Shown piece by piece: positions 1 through 10,991 of a stretch of DNA of 64,000 bases (position 1 is its first letter; each line of letters opens with the position of its first letter). The stretch spans positions 80,486,472 to 80,550,471 of the forward strand of contig OY776122.1 of NCBI GenBank assembly GCA_963675135.1, in the 5' to 3' direction. The position numbers were made by a program, and so were the translations under genes. This DNA comes from Galeopsis tetrahit. Its lineage: Eukaryota; Streptophyta; Magnoliopsida; Lamiales; Lamiaceae. The notes beneath the pieces are model-generated. The model was not told the origin of the DNA. It made no database searches and saw only the letters and a program-made list of their open reading frames with translations.

Positions 1-585
1 CCATGGATCGTGGCCGAGATGGAAGATGATGTTGATTGTCATGGAATTGAAGAATCGCGATTGCGATTTGAGAAGGGGTCTTGGGCTTCAGCGTCTGGGA
101 CGGAAGCGCCGCCGTCGCCGTGGAAGGGGTGGTCGGATATGGTGGTGGTTGGATCACCCACCGACCGACATGGATTTTCGACAGGTCCTTTACTCATCAA
201 ATTAAAATTGAAATTCAGGTGCCTCGTCGATCGACTATAATAAAATCATACCTATAATGTTATTTTGTATTAAGATTAAAAAAATATACATGAAAAAAAT
301 GAAAAAGAAAGACAGGAAAAAAAAATAAAAGAAAAAAAAAACGAAAAAATAAAAAATTTGGAAAAAAAAATTAAAATGGGAAGAAAAAAGGAAAAGATGA
401 TGGGAAAAAATTTAAAAAGAAAAAAATCGAGATGACTTGGTGGTGAATCGACGGTAACTCAACAATAACTCGTCTGCATATTGTAAATATATAAATTAGA
501 GTTTATTTTATTATATTTTGTGTAAATTAATAAAAAGATAATAGTATAATTTTTTAAAATGTGATTATTTTTTAAAAAATATTTT

Positions 586-835
586 GGGGTGAACTCATAA
601 AATGAGCGGGTGCAGATAATCGTGATAAAATAATAATTTGGGAGTGAACTCATAAAATGGTGGGTGCAGATAACTGTGGTAAAAAATGATTTGGGGGTGA
701 CCTCATAAAATGAGCGAGTACAAATAACGTGGTAAAAAAAGATTTTGGGGTGAACTCATTAAATGTGCAAGTGCAGATAATTATAGTAAAAAATGATTTG
801 AAATGTGAACTAATTAAATGAATGGGTGCAAATAA
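586..835. repeat. Tandem array of ~55-60 bp units (left arm)
   Basis: About four degenerate units are built around GTGAACTCATAAAATGAGCG followed by GGTGCAGATAA and a run like GGTAAAAAATGATTTGGGG. The same array is present inverted at about 1040-1325 and again in direct orientation at 3338-3740. Open frames across it look protein-like only because the repeat is periodic; I do not consider them genes. Confidence 0.8.
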
Positions 836-1039
836 TTTGAAATTGAGGTATGCACCATGCATACGAGTGCATACAAGTATTTGGCGGATTTATAAAATCA
901 TTTATGCAGAGTTTGACTTACCTTTTTTTATTGATTTATATGAAATTTCATAGAATTGATAGGATTGTGGAATATATTTTTTTTTATGTCAAATACTTGT
1001 ATGCATTCGAGTGCATGGTGCATACCTGCTCAATTTTAT

Positions 1040-1325
1040 TTTTTTTAATTCAAATTATCTGCACCCATTCATTTAATTAGTTCACCTCCCAAATTATTTT
1101 TTACTATAATTATCTGCACTTACACATTTAATGAGTTCACCCCCAAATCTTTTTTTACCACGGTTATATGTACTCGCTCATTTTATAAGTTCACCCCGAA
1201 ATCGTTTTTTTACCACGGTTATCTGCACCCGCTCATTTTATGAGTTCACTCCCAAATTATTATTTTATCACGATTATATATACCCACTCAATTTATTAGT
1301 TCACCCCAAAATAATTTTTAAAAAA
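1040..1325. repeat. Inverted copy of the ~55-60 bp tandem array (right arm)
   Basis: This is the reverse-complement counterpart of the array at 586-835. Units carry CTGCACCCGCTCATTTTATG followed by AGTTCACCCC. It lies inside the right arm of the large inverted repeat. Confidence 0.8.
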
Positions 1326-1744
1326 TAATCACATTTAAAAAAATTGTATTATCTTTTTATTAATTTACACAAAATATAATAAAATAAACTCTAATTTATA
1401 TATTTACAATATACAGACGAGTTATTGTCGAGATACCGTTGATTCACCACCAAGTCACCCATACTTTTTTTAAAAAATTGTAAAAATATAATTAATAAAA
1501 AACTATCGAAATTAGCCACAAATCTCGATTTTTTTCTTTTTAATTTTTTTCCCCTCCTCTTTTCCTTTTTTCTTCCCATTTTCAATTCTTTTTTCCAAAT
1601 TTTTTATTTCTTCGTTTTTTTTTTCTTTTACTTTTTTTTTTCCTGCCTTTCTTTTTCATTTTTTTCATGTGTATTTTTTTAATCTTAATACAAAATAATA
1701 TTATAGGTATGATTTTATTATAGTCGATCGGCGGTGCACCTAAA

Positions 1745-2330
1745 TTTCAATTTTAATTTGATGAGTAAAGGACCTGCCGAAAATCCATGTCGATCGGTGG
1801 GTGACCCAGCCACCACCATATCCGACCACCCCTTCGACGGCGACGGCGGCGCTTCCGTCCAGGCCGCTTAAGCCCGAGACCCCTCCTCAAATCGCAATCA
1901 TGTTTCTTCAATTCCATGACAATCGACATCATCTTCCATCTTGGCCACCATCCATGGCGGTAAAAAACCTCTGCTCATTTCGACCACCGACGCGACTGCT
2001 TCGATCAATCTCCTTTGTGTTCGCGATCCAGGAGCTTCTCCGGCATCAATGGCGCTCGCCTGCAACACTCACTTCACTCTCATTGTTCATATTTGTTCAA
2101 ATCGAAGCTACATTGCTTCGTCTTCTTCACCATGCTCCTACGCAGCCTCTTCCTCCGGTTGACGACGGTCCGACGGAGGACTGTGAGTATGTTGTCGATG
2201 GATCTCTGATCAGTCGGCACTCGGAGCCGATGAGCTTGTCGATGAAATCTCAGGCGGCGACTGCTGACCTAGGGTGCCCTTCTATTTGGCTAGGGTTCTC
2301 TTCAATTTGGCTTGGTAATGTGCACCCCCT
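1745..2330 (+). other. GC-rich gene-like fragment, possibly captured host sequence
   Basis: This stretch is clearly richer in G and C than its surroundings and has an open frame from 1801 to 2415 (204 codons, serine/proline/leucine-rich, no motif I recognise). Its left part is mirrored at 1-235, so it partly belongs to the inverted repeat, while 1960-2330 is single-copy in this window. It could be a host gene fragment captured by a transposon, or a decayed gene end. I see no conserved domain, and overlapping open frames in other phases argue against confident coding. Confidence 0.3.
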
Positions 2331-2374
2331 ATTTTCTTCAGTACACCCCGGTCTGCACTCCCTCCACTTTTTTT

Positions 2375-2995
2375 ATGGTATTATTGTTAGTGGTATTGGT
2401 ATTACTAGTTATTGATTGTGGTATTACTATTAATACACTATTGAATTAATCTTAATGATTATTGATTACGGTATTATTGATTATTAATTGTGGTATTACT
2501 GGTTATTGTTTGTGGTATTACTGATTGTGTGAAATTATTTATTATTAATTAAGGCATTACTGATTATTATTATTGGTTATGGTATTATATATTATTGTTT
2601 ATGGTATTACTGATAATTGTTTTTTGGTATTACTAAATATAATTTGATTTGTGAAATTATTTGTTATTGTATAAAATATTAATGATCAATGTTTATGGTA
2701 TTACTAATTACTGTTCATTCCTTTATGGTATTATAGATAATTGTTTTTTGGTATTACTTTATATAATTAGATGTGTGAAATTATTTGTTATTGTATAAAA
2801 TTTTACTAATTAATATTAATGGTATTACAGATTACTTTTCGTGGTATTACTAATAATTGTTCTTGGTATTATTGAAAATAATTAGATGTGTGCAATTATT
2901 TGTTATTGTATAAGATATTACTGATTATTATTAATGATATTACTGATTATGGTTTATGGTATTACTGGTTATTACTTATTGTATTAGCGACTATA
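2375..2995. repeat. Degenerate AT-rich minisatellite
   Basis: Many imperfect units of about 20-35 bases resemble TTACTGATTATTGTTTATGG followed by TATTAC. The motif GGTATTA recurs more than fifteen times. No gene is present here. Confidence 0.75.
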
Positions 2996-3810
2996 ATAAA
3001 ATTATACATATAATATTATTTTATATAAAAAAATTTAAAAATACTAAACAAAAAAAAAGAAAAAAAAAGGAGGAAAAAAAATGAAGAAATAAAAAGTTTG
3101 AAATAAAAACTGAAAAATGAAAAAAAAAAAATTAAAAAGAAAAAAATTGAGATTTGTGACTAATTTTGATAGTTTTTTTTAATTATGTTTTTATGATTTT
3201 ATTTTTAAAAATATGGGTGATTTAGTGGTGAATCGACGACAAATTGTAAATGTGCAAATTAAGGTTGATTTTATTATATTTTGTGTAAATCAATAAAAAG
3301 GTAATATAGTTTTTTAAATATAATTATTTAAAAAAAATATTTGGGGGCGAACTCATAAAATGAGCGGGTGCAAATAATTTGGGGGTGAACTCATAAAGTG
3401 AGTGGGTGTAGATAACTGTAGTATACATAAAATTTGGGGGGTGAACTCATAAAATGAGCGGGTGCAGATAACTGTAGTATAAATATAATTTGGGGGTGAA
3501 CTCATAAAATGAGCGGGTGCAGATAAATGTAGTATAAATATAATTTGGGGGGTGAACTCATAAAATGAGCGGGTGCAGATAATTGTGGTAAAAAAATAAT
3601 TTGGGGGTGAACTCATAAAATGAGCGGGTGTAGTTGTAAAAAATGATTTGGGGGTGAATTCATAAAATGAGTAGGTGCAGATAACTGTAATAAAAATATG
3701 ATTTAAGGGTGAACTCATTAAATTAGTGGGTATAGATAAAATATAAATTAAAAATTAAAATTAGGGGGCACGGTGCATACGGATACACACAAGTGTTACC
3801 CTTTTTTTTA
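2985..3810. repeat. Third copy of the inverted-repeat arm, direct orientation
   Basis: The start (GACTATAATAAAATTATACA) matches the left arm from about 231, followed by the same poly-A rich segment, the GGTGATTTAGTGGTGAATCG segment, a tandem array, and an end near 3775-3800 that matches the arm around 849-885 (GGTGCATACGGATACACACA). It is therefore a direct repeat of 231-885 carrying a longer tandem array. Confidence 0.7.
3338..3740. repeat. Tandem array, about eight ~55 bp units
   Basis: About eight units begin with TTTGGGGGTGAACTCATAAA and contain ATGAGCGGGTGCAGATAACT. Adjacent central units (about 3430-3600) are almost identical, which suggests recent local expansion. Confidence 0.85.
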
Positions 3811-3857
3811 TTGATTTAAATAGATTTTTGATGCGATTAGGTTTTTTTTTAAAAATT

Positions 3858-3920
3858 AACACTATTATATATATATATATATATTATATAAAGTATTTTA
3901 CGAATAAATATATATATAAA

Positions 3921-3966
<46 letters not shown>
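3858..3966. repeat. (AT)n microsatellite
   Basis: Two runs of alternating A and T are interrupted by AAAGTATTTTACGAATAAAT and AAAG. The second, longer run covers about 3923-3964. Confidence 0.9.
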
Positions 3967-3967
<1 letters not shown>

Positions 3968-3977
3968 TTTATCACAA

Positions 3978-4630
3978 AAACTTATATGCAATATTGCATA
4001 CATGCAATATGACTAATTAAGGTAATTAGGTCAAAATTCGTGGGTCAACGTGGGTCAACGCGGGTCAACACGGGTCAAAGCGGGTCAACCTTAATTAAAA
4101 TATTTATTTTCACTATAATATATTATTATTTTACTACATGACCAAAATTATGTTACTACAAGAACTAAATTTTGTCACTACAAGGTCAAAAGTGTATTAC
4201 TACAAGTCTAAAAATATTCTGGACACTTATTTTTTTGGGGCAAAATTACTAAAATAATTTTGACTTATTCCGCTACTACATGACTAAAACAATGTTACTA
4301 CAAGACCAAAATTTCATCACTACAAGGTTAAATGTGTATTACTACATGTTCAAAAATATTCTGGAGATTTTATTTTTTGGTGAATTTTTCAGAATGTTTT
4401 GACATGTAGTATTAAATTTTTGGCCTTGTAGTGGTAATATTTTGGTCTTGTAGTAACAATATTTTGGTCATGTAGTAAATCACATGTTTGCAACCCGCGA
4501 ATTTTCTGGGCAACCCGGATCCAGGCTTATGACCCGCGAATTTTTTAAAATTGACTTAATTTGACTTTTAGACTTAGAGTTTTGACTTGCCTAATTGGGA
4601 TAGAATGCATGTATGCAATATTTCACATAA
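3978..4630. mobile_element. Foldback MITE-like element with ~240 bp inverted arms
   Basis: The left arm (about 3978-4215) and the right arm (about 4385-4630) are imperfect inverted repeats. Shared blocks in order from the outside are GCATACATGCAATAT, a GTCAA-rich block, a CGCGGGTCA-type block, TTACTACATGACCAAAAT, GTTACTACAAGA and CACTACAAGGCCAAAA. The centre (4255-4370) carries an extra direct copy of the ACTACAAG block. No coding capacity is seen. Exact ends and target duplication are not resolved. Confidence 0.65.
4039..4090. repeat. Short tandem repeat of a 10-11 bp unit
   Basis: Five units of the form CGTGGGTCAA / CGCGGGTCAA / CACGGGTCAA follow one another inside the left arm of the foldback element. 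Confidence 0.85.
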
Positions 4631-4639
4631 GACTAACCC

Positions 4640-4810
4640 AAAGTTTATACTCCTATATTAATTCAGGGCGGGTCAAATACCCGCGGGTCGGGCTCGGGTC
4701 TGAATCTTATGCCCGATCGATCCATACTCAATATGGGGCGGATCCGACCTGATCCAAAGCTCGTGGGTGGGGTGGGTACCTGCGGGTCGGGTCAATATTG
4801 CCATCCCTAC
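4640..4810. repeat. GC-rich transposon-end-like segment
   Basis: This is a GGGTCGGG / CCGCGGGTC rich stretch that ends in GGGTCAATATTGCCATCCCT. The reverse complement of that end resembles the AGGGATGGCAA-type termini common in plant hAT-like MITEs. I could not find a matching opposite end, so this is a weak call. Confidence 0.35.
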
Positions 4811-5088
4811 TTCTGATCTTTTGTTTTTAGAGTTCTCTGAGAGAATCCGCTGAAATCTCTGGTTTTTAAAAGAGATTTTGGATAGTGAAATTTATTTATA
4901 TTTTTGGAAGAGAATCCATAAAGTATTAAAATCTATAGACTTGTTGAATACCTAAAGATTGTAAAGACTTTTTAAAATCCGTATTGAATATCTCAAAATT
5001 TTGAAAGACTTTTTAAAATTCGAATTGAATACCCAAAATTTTGAAAGTCCAAAAAAATCCTATAGAATCCACAATCAATACACCCTAC

Positions 5089-5148
5089 TAAGATTAAGAT
5101 AAGGATACTTTATATAACTAAGATTAAGATAAGGATACTTTATATAAA
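5089..5148. repeat. 30-bp tandem duplication
   Basis: The unit starting CTAAGATTAAGATAAGGATA and ending CTTTATATAA occurs twice back to back. Confidence 0.9.
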
Positions 5149-5176
5149 AAGTATACCTTTCTAAAAGGAAAAATAG

Positions 5177-5475
5177 GGCTAGTCTTGGGTGAGACCGTCT
5201 CACACAATGAGATCCGTGAGACGAATCTCCCTTAACCCTCATATATAAAAAGTGACAATGTTTGAGCAAAAAGTGATAGTGTTTAAGTAAAAACTGACAC
5301 TCACTTTTGTTAAAAATATTATCACTTTTTACTTAAATATTATCACTTTTTTTACAAACAAAAAATCTAGGTAAAAAATATGGATTACCCTAACCAAAAT
5401 TTTGAAATATGAGTTAAAAGTGATCCGTCTCACAGAAAAAGATCGGTGAGACAGTATCACACAAGTTTTTCCCAA
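5177..5475. mobile_element. MITE with GTGAGACCGTCTCAC-type inverted ends
   Basis: The left end (about 5181-5230: CTTGGGTGAGACCGTCTCAC, then GATCCGTGAGACG) and the right end (about 5422-5470: GATCCGTCTCAC, then GATCGGTGAGACAGTATCAC) are imperfect inverted repeats. The interior also folds: AAAAGTGATAGTGTTTAAGT near 5264 and TTACTTAAATATTATCACTT near 5328 are complementary. There is no coding capacity. Sequences with these termini are common in plant genomes. Confidence 0.65.
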
Positions 5476-6590
5476 AGAGATTATAATTTTTCAACCAATC
5501 ATTTTTTTTAATCCTCATATATTAAAATTATAGCACAACATTAACTATATAATGTTTATCCTCTTTAACGCAAAATTATAACACAACACGATCTTAATAA
5601 CCCATCCAAGAATTTAAATCACCCTATTAATTATTTGTCTTTTTGCTTGAGGATGCAGTTTTAGGATTCTCACTTGGAGTAACATGAGTGATTAATTTAA
5701 TTTATAGGGTCAATTTAAAGAACTAATAAGATGGTCTAACTGTATGAACAAATTGCCAACAATTTTTAAGTGTATAGAAAAGTAATATACTCATGTTTTT
5801 ATAACGTGTGCCTATGTTGACTTGAATTTTCAAATTCAAATGAGAATTGTAACTAATCTGTTTATTTCATATGATTTACCAATTAATTGTAACTTTTGAT
5901 TTGAATATTGAAGTGTAAAGCAGAAATTTATGAGAAAGAATTGGCTAATATCAGAAAAAGAAGGAATAAGTGGAGGAAATAAAAAAAAAAAAAAAAAATC
6001 TATTTAAGTTACTCCATGTGCTTTGTTTGATTGGATCGAGGATCACATAAGTGATTAGAATTGCATGTTTGTTTGTCGGAATTATATGGAATTATGGATT
6101 AAAATCATCAATCTCCTTGGTTTATTGTGAATTTGAAATTCACCTCAAATTGACTGAATTTTAACATCCATATAATTTCAAATTATTACATCCATATAAT
6201 TTCAAATTATTACATCCTTCAATACCGCGTGGATTTAAAATCCTTATATAAATATATTTATTGTGATTTTTTGTTAATTTGAAATTTAACCTTCAAATTG
6301 AGTAAAACTCATACTCCCCAACTCCCTGAAAAATTTGTATTTTATGGTATGAAAGTTTAAAAAGAAAATGTAATGATTAAAGTTTTGAAAGTATTTTTGC
6401 AATCTTTTTTATATATAAAGTAAGTAAAGTAGTTTAATTGAGTATATGGTGAGCGTAAAAAATAATGATATGAAAAATAAATATGTGTATATTATGGAGG
6501 CGGGTATGAAAACTTTTAAAAAATGTAAAGATGAGTATTAAACTTTTCAGGAACGGAAGTATAATTTAAAATTAATAGTATATCCTTCGA
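5476..6590. other. AT-rich intergenic DNA, no gene seen
   Basis: I see no coding region or RNA gene. A 27-bp tandem duplication with the core ACATCCATATAATTTCAAAT lies at about 6168-6220, and a poly-A run at 5980-5998. Confidence 0.6.
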
Positions 6591-6731
6591 TACATATAGG
6601 AATGGAAATAGGCCAGGCCGGGCCAGACCTTAAGAAGAAAAGTTTGGGCCCGATATATAATATTTGGGCCCAAGCCTGGCCTATGACCTTATGACCTATT
6701 ATATGTTTTTTTAAGAGGCTAAGCCTGACCT

Positions 6732-6740
6732 TTTTAGTAA
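6732..6740. repeat. 9-bp target site duplication, left copy
   Basis: TTTTAGTAA is repeated exactly at 7857-7865. A 9-bp duplication is the hallmark of Mutator superfamily insertion. Confidence 0.9.
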
Positions 6741-7856
6741 GGGCACGACTAAAGGCACCCAAGAATCCTATGAGGACACCTACCCGAACTTTTTTTTTTT
6801 TATCACAAGGGGTATGCGAAATGACGTTTGTACTCCTCTTGCACTTTTGTTTAAAAAAGGACGGATGAGTACACCCATCCATTCCATTTCACCCGATTCA
6901 TCATTTCACATTTTCACACCCCGAATCATCCGCATCCCCACCATCACCATCAAAACAACCACCATAAATTTGATAAAAAAAAAAAAAATCATAAAAACTC
7001 AAAATTTCAACAACAAAAATAAAATCTTAATATGTTCGAAAATTTTACCCAAACAATGTTGAGATGTCCGAAATTTTTTAACGAACAAACTCAATATGTT
7101 CGAAAAAAAATTCAAAACAAATTAAATTTGTCCGAAAAAAAAGATCGAACAACTTGTTCGAAATTTTTTCCAAAACAAACACAGATTGTTCGAAAAAAAA
7201 TTCAAAACAAAGTAAATATGTTCGGAAAAAATTTCAAAACAAAGTCAATATGTTCGAAAATAATTTTCGAACTTGTAAAAACCCTAATTTCCAAAACAAA
7301 GTAAAAATTTCCTACCTTGAAACTGAAACGGGCTGCGGCGGACGAGGGAGGAGGAGAGGGGTTGCACATACCTCCAGCGGCCCGCGGTGGACGAGGGAGG
7401 AGAAGAGCGGCGGCGAACGTGCACACCTCCAGCGGCGGCGGCGTTTGAAGGAGGAAGGGGAGGGGGCGCGGCGGCGCCCGTGCGAAAGGCGATGGAGGGT
7501 TCGCGACGGCGCCCGCGTCACTTGGAGGAGGGGCGGCCGCGTCGCTTGGTCTTCCCTTCAAACAGAGGGGTCGCGGCGGCGGAAGAAGCTTCAAACGGAG
7601 GGGTGAGGAGGTGGGCCGCGGCCGCGGCCGCCTGAGAGTGGGAGGAAGGGAGGAGGCGGTGGGCCGCGACCGCCTGAGTGTGGGAGGAGGCGATTGACAG
7701 AGAGATAGGAGAGAAATTTGGTGGGTGTACCATTAGGGTTAAGAAGAAGAAGGGGGGTATTTTGGAGTTTTCCACGTGGGTGTCCTCATCCGTTTTGTGT
7801 GTGTCCTCATCGCGTGGGTGTACTCATAGTATCCTCGGGTGTCTTTAGCCGCGCCC
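6741..7856. mobile_element. Mutator-like element (non-autonomous; Pack-MULE candidate)
   Basis: The element is 1116 bp and flanked by perfect 9-bp duplications TTTTAGTAA. Its terminal inverted repeats match over about 40 bases with a few mismatches: the left starts GGGCACGACTAAAGGCACCC, and the right read inward starts GGGCGCGGCTAAAGACACCC. No transposase is present. The left half holds degenerate tandem repeats. The right half (about 7320-7700) is strikingly GC-rich with CGG runs and is unlike the AT-rich surroundings, as expected for a captured gene fragment. Open frames there exist on both strands (for example 7387-7635 plus and 7518-7775 minus), but none has a motif I recognise. Confidence 0.85.
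7030..7270. repeat. Subterminal tandem repeats in the Mutator-like element
   Basis: About six imperfect units of roughly 35-38 bases have the core AAAACAAAGTAAATATGTTC followed by GAAAAAAAATTC. Subterminal repeats of this sort are frequent in Mutator-like elements, where they can bind transposase; that role is inferred here. Confidence 0.7.
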
Positions 7857-7865
7857 TTTTAGTAA
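7857..7865. repeat. 9-bp target site duplication, right copy
   Basis: TTTTAGTAA, identical to 6732-6740. Confidence 0.9.
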
Positions 7866-8350
7866 ATAGGTCTGGCCCGAAAGCCTTTTAAAGGCCTCTT
7901 TAGTGTTATTCAAAATTAATTGTTACCCCACTAGTATTACCATTAAATTATAAAAACTAACTTTTTAAATCTCAAAATGAAAAAATAAGAACAATAAAAA
8001 ATTAATCAAAAGGTTTATAAAATTATACTCAACTGTAAATGTTCATATCAATTATTTTTAACTATTACAGTACAAAGAAAAATAAAACAAAACACTATAT
8101 AATTTCTTCAAAATAATCACATCATATATTGAATATTATTTTATATAGTTATTGAATTTTTATATATTATATATTTATACATATAGAAATAGAGTTAAAT
8201 AGGCCGGTCTATTGGGCTTAAAAGGCTTACGAAAAAGCTCCAGTCCAGCCTATTTAATTAAAAAGGCTTTAAAAAAAGTTTGAGCCTAGTCGAGCTGAGC
8301 TTTAGAAAGTCGAGTCGTAGGCCCCTGTCGAATAGCCTGCTCCATTCCCA

Positions 8351-8657
8351 CCCGTAAATATATACTACAATCTGCTGAGAAAAAAACATGTGTGAACATG
8401 AACTCCTTAAAAACGTGCGTGTATGTATATATACAAACACGCAGCCAATCTGCGGAGACAAAAAATGTCACTCTTATAAATGATCAATTAAACATACTTT
8501 CCTATCTCCTACTTGATGACACGAAACTATTAAGTACGAATTTTAATGAATAAATTATTTATTACTGTATTATGAAAAATAAATAGTAAAATTGTTTTTT
8601 AATTAATAAAATAATGACATTTGTTGTGATATTGTGATGTTTTAAGGGAATTGTTTA
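8351..8657. other. AT-rich intergenic flank, no gene seen
   Basis: Nothing recognisable. The last five bases (8653-8657, GTTTA) are the left target duplication of element A. Confidence 0.6.
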
Positions 8658-9997
8658 TGTAGGTCCCTAAGTTGAGTTAATATCGAGGGAAGCTAAAGAA
8701 AATGTCTAGAGGGGGGTGAATAGACTTTTCTAAAATCTTTCGATATATCAGAATTACAATATGCGGAATACGAAATTAACAATGAGCCCAATTTAAGATT
8801 ATACTCAACTTAATTCGAGAACTCTGTTTTATGTGTTCAACTTGTCTAGTTCAGTTATGTATGTTTAACAAGTAAACAATTAATCAATTCAATCAAACAA
8901 AACAATAAAGTAAATCAAACACGAGATTTATAGTGGTTCGACAACTTGTCTACATCCACTCTCACAAACCCAGTTGTGAAATTCTTATTAACTCTTCCAA
9001 TCGAGCAATATGTTCTTGTAGCTTTAAGTCCCAAGAAATAAGACTTAGATCTTCTCGATTATATCTCCAGATATATCTTCGATCTTACTAGCTATTTTAC
9101 AAGTAACTAGCAACTTGAAACAGTAAACGAAAATAAAACTTCTCTTCGTTCAGTAGTAGCCTTCTGATTTCTTCACTTGTCTTGCGTAGCTTCACTTTCT
9201 GAACTTCAATCTCTGAGAGTAATTTCTTCACTTGAATCTTCAATAATATTTGCAGTATCAATATTTCAGTAGTCGTATCAGTATCTCAGTCGTCTTTAAT
9301 GAATTAATACCATGAGGTATTTATAGACTTCTAATTCCAAGAACTTTCAGTTGTGTAACAACCTTTTCTTGAAAACTAACTTGTAACTGATGCGTTTCTC
9401 CAGTTAATTAGTTATTCCTTAACTAATTCTTCAAACTTTATCTTCAACACGCGTTTGTAACTAACTTCAAGTTGACCTGTCTTGTTGAGTCATTCCTGTT
9501 TTGTGTAGTAGTAGTAGACTGCGTCTTCAACTTAACTTGTGCAGTAGACTTCTTCAGATTTACAACATAGAACTAATCTAGTCCTATCAACTAATCTTAA
9601 CAAGACTATTACATTACATTAAGCTTCTTGTTTACAAAGCTTAGTCAACTTATAAAACTATACAAAGAATCTATCTATTACATTTAAAAACATGAGCTCT
9701 ATACAACATTATTCATAGCTCAATAACAATCTAACATATACATAATAACAAATATGAAGTACTTATAAATCGTACTTATCTTTCAATAATACTTGTCTTC
9801 TTAAAAACTATTACTTGTCTTTTGAATTGGTACTTGTCTTGTGAATTCTACTGATCTGTACAAGATGACTTCAACTTTAACTAGACTAAATCAGTCAATA
9901 CTTAGAAAATATTCAAGTCTTCTTTTGGCTTATCAAAACTTTATCTTTTATCTTTTATTCATCATTTAGGACTTGTTCTAGGATTCATATCCCAACA
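8658..9997 (-). repeat. Element A 3' LTR (1340 bp)
   Basis: Its sequence matches 35139-36478 end to end at the same length. In element orientation it begins TGTTGGGATATGAATCC and ends CTTAGGGACCTACA. A TATAAATA box lies at 9319-9326 on the minus strand. The LTR is rich in ACTTGTCT / AGACAAGT words. Confidence 0.97.
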
Positions 9998-10012
9998 ATT
10001 TCCCCCTTTTTG
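9998..10012 (-). promoter_or_regulatory. Element A 3' polypurine tract
   Basis: Minus-strand CAAAAAGGGGGAAAT lies directly against the 3' LTR. This is the site where plus-strand DNA synthesis is expected to be primed. Upstream of it on the minus strand lies TTTTGGCTTCATC, which is complementary to the sequence at the internal purine tract (10971-10991). Confidence 0.9.
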
Positions 10013-10970
10013 ATGAAGCCAAAACTACTTGAATTATTTTAAGTAAATAGATCAGTTAAGTAGTTATCTTATATAATCATCAAATAGTACTTATCTTTTC
10101 ATTCATTTCGACATAAGATCAGTAGAGATTACAAATACTTAATCAAAATAAAACTAAGTAATCAGAGCAAAAAAAAAACTAATCTGAAAGAGTACCTTCT
10201 CCTGAGTTTGGAACACAGAATGCATCAAGGAGTCTCCTGTGAATAATACTGATATGGTCTTCATCTTCAATCTTCTCTTTATCAAGTAGCTCTTCTTCAA
10301 ATTTCTTGATCTGGTTAAGATCAACTCTTTTTCCTGAGCTTGTCATAGGAGTCTTCCATCTTGGAAATGTTGGTACTAAGATGTTGAAATTTGCAGCAGC
10401 CGATATTCTCATAATCAAATTCCAAAGCAATTTGTTTTGTCCTTCCATGAATTTGTCAAACATGGCATACAACTCGTCTGGACTTTCAGTCTCACCATAC
10501 TTTCGAATAATCCAGTGATCCAGTTCCCATTGCCTCTTTACTTTGAGCCATTCTTGACGATGCTCTTTGTCAATGAAATAATCAATGAACTGGTCTTCCA
10601 CTTCTTCTTCATCAGTCTTCAGCTTCTGCAATCTTTCAATATGTTTCTCAATTTTCTTCTTGCTAGCATAATGACTTTCATCATTAGGATCAGCAATCTT
10701 TTGCTTCTTCTCAACTGCAGCAACTTCTTCAGTTTCTTCAACCACTATCTTCCTTTTAGACCGTCTGGTCTGAATCTCAGCTTCTGGAGATGCAACATTC
10801 TTGCCCTTCTCCAATCTTTTGAGTTCATCAGCTTCAGCTTGCTCCAGCTCTGCAGTTTTAACTAGCCTCCTTTTAGGCTTCCTTAGCTCTTGCATAGCAG
10901 TAGCAACATCCTTCTCTTCAGGTTCAGCACTCAGCTTGGATAAGCTGACTTGTCCTTCTTTACTTACCTC

Positions 10971-10991
10971 TTCCCCCTTTTTGGCTTCATC
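10971..10991 (-). promoter_or_regulatory. Candidate internal (central) polypurine tract in element A ORF3
   Basis: The minus strand reads GATGAAGCC followed by AAAAAGGGGGAA. The 13-base core CAAAAAGGGGGAA (10983-10971) is identical to the 3' PPT core at 10012-10000. It encodes AKKGE within ORF3. Elements B and C have the same core at the same place in ORF3. Confidence 0.5.

Larger units (their letters stand above)
1..1960. repeat. Large inverted repeat (foldback-like), left end outside window
   Basis: Bases 1 to about 885 and about 985 to 1960 are imperfect reverse complements separated by a spacer of roughly 100 bases. For example, the start CCATGGATCGTGGCC is mirrored at 1940-1957, the CGATCGACTATAATAAAATC stretch near 227 is mirrored near 1710-1730, and the TATGCACCATGCATACGAGT stretch near 849 is mirrored near 1005-1025. 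The outer ends of each arm (about 1-235 and 1725-1960) are GC-rich and gene-like; the inner parts are AT-rich and contain tandem repeats. Such long arms suggest a foldback or long-TIR Mutator-type element, but no target duplication can be seen because the left end is cut off by the window. Confidence 0.8.
6595..8350. repeat. Possible GGCC-rich repeat interrupted by the Mutator-like element
   Basis: Outside the Mutator-like element, the left part (6595-6740, AATAGGCCAGGCCGGGCCAG) and right part (7866-8350, AATAGGCCGGTCTATTGGGC and a terminal CTCCATTCCCACCCG) look like two ends of one older element with GGAATGGA / TCCATTCC termini. The inverted match is short and imperfect, so this is a tentative call. 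Confidence 0.3.

Noticed and set aside
10..240. 76-codon ORF at the window start
   Set aside because: It is part of the inverted-repeat arm; the mirrored copy at 1725-1950 does not keep the same frame open with the same sequence, and no motif is present.
3353..3718. Protein-like ORF with repeated FYEFTPK-type units, also at 1131-1328 and 650-862
   Set aside because: Arises from translating a ~55-bp tandem repeat; units differ in length and frame between arrays, so no coding constraint.
7202..7775. Overlapping ORFs on both strands of the Mutator-like element
   Set aside because: GC-rich CGG-type sequence is open in several frames by composition; no domain supports any one of them.
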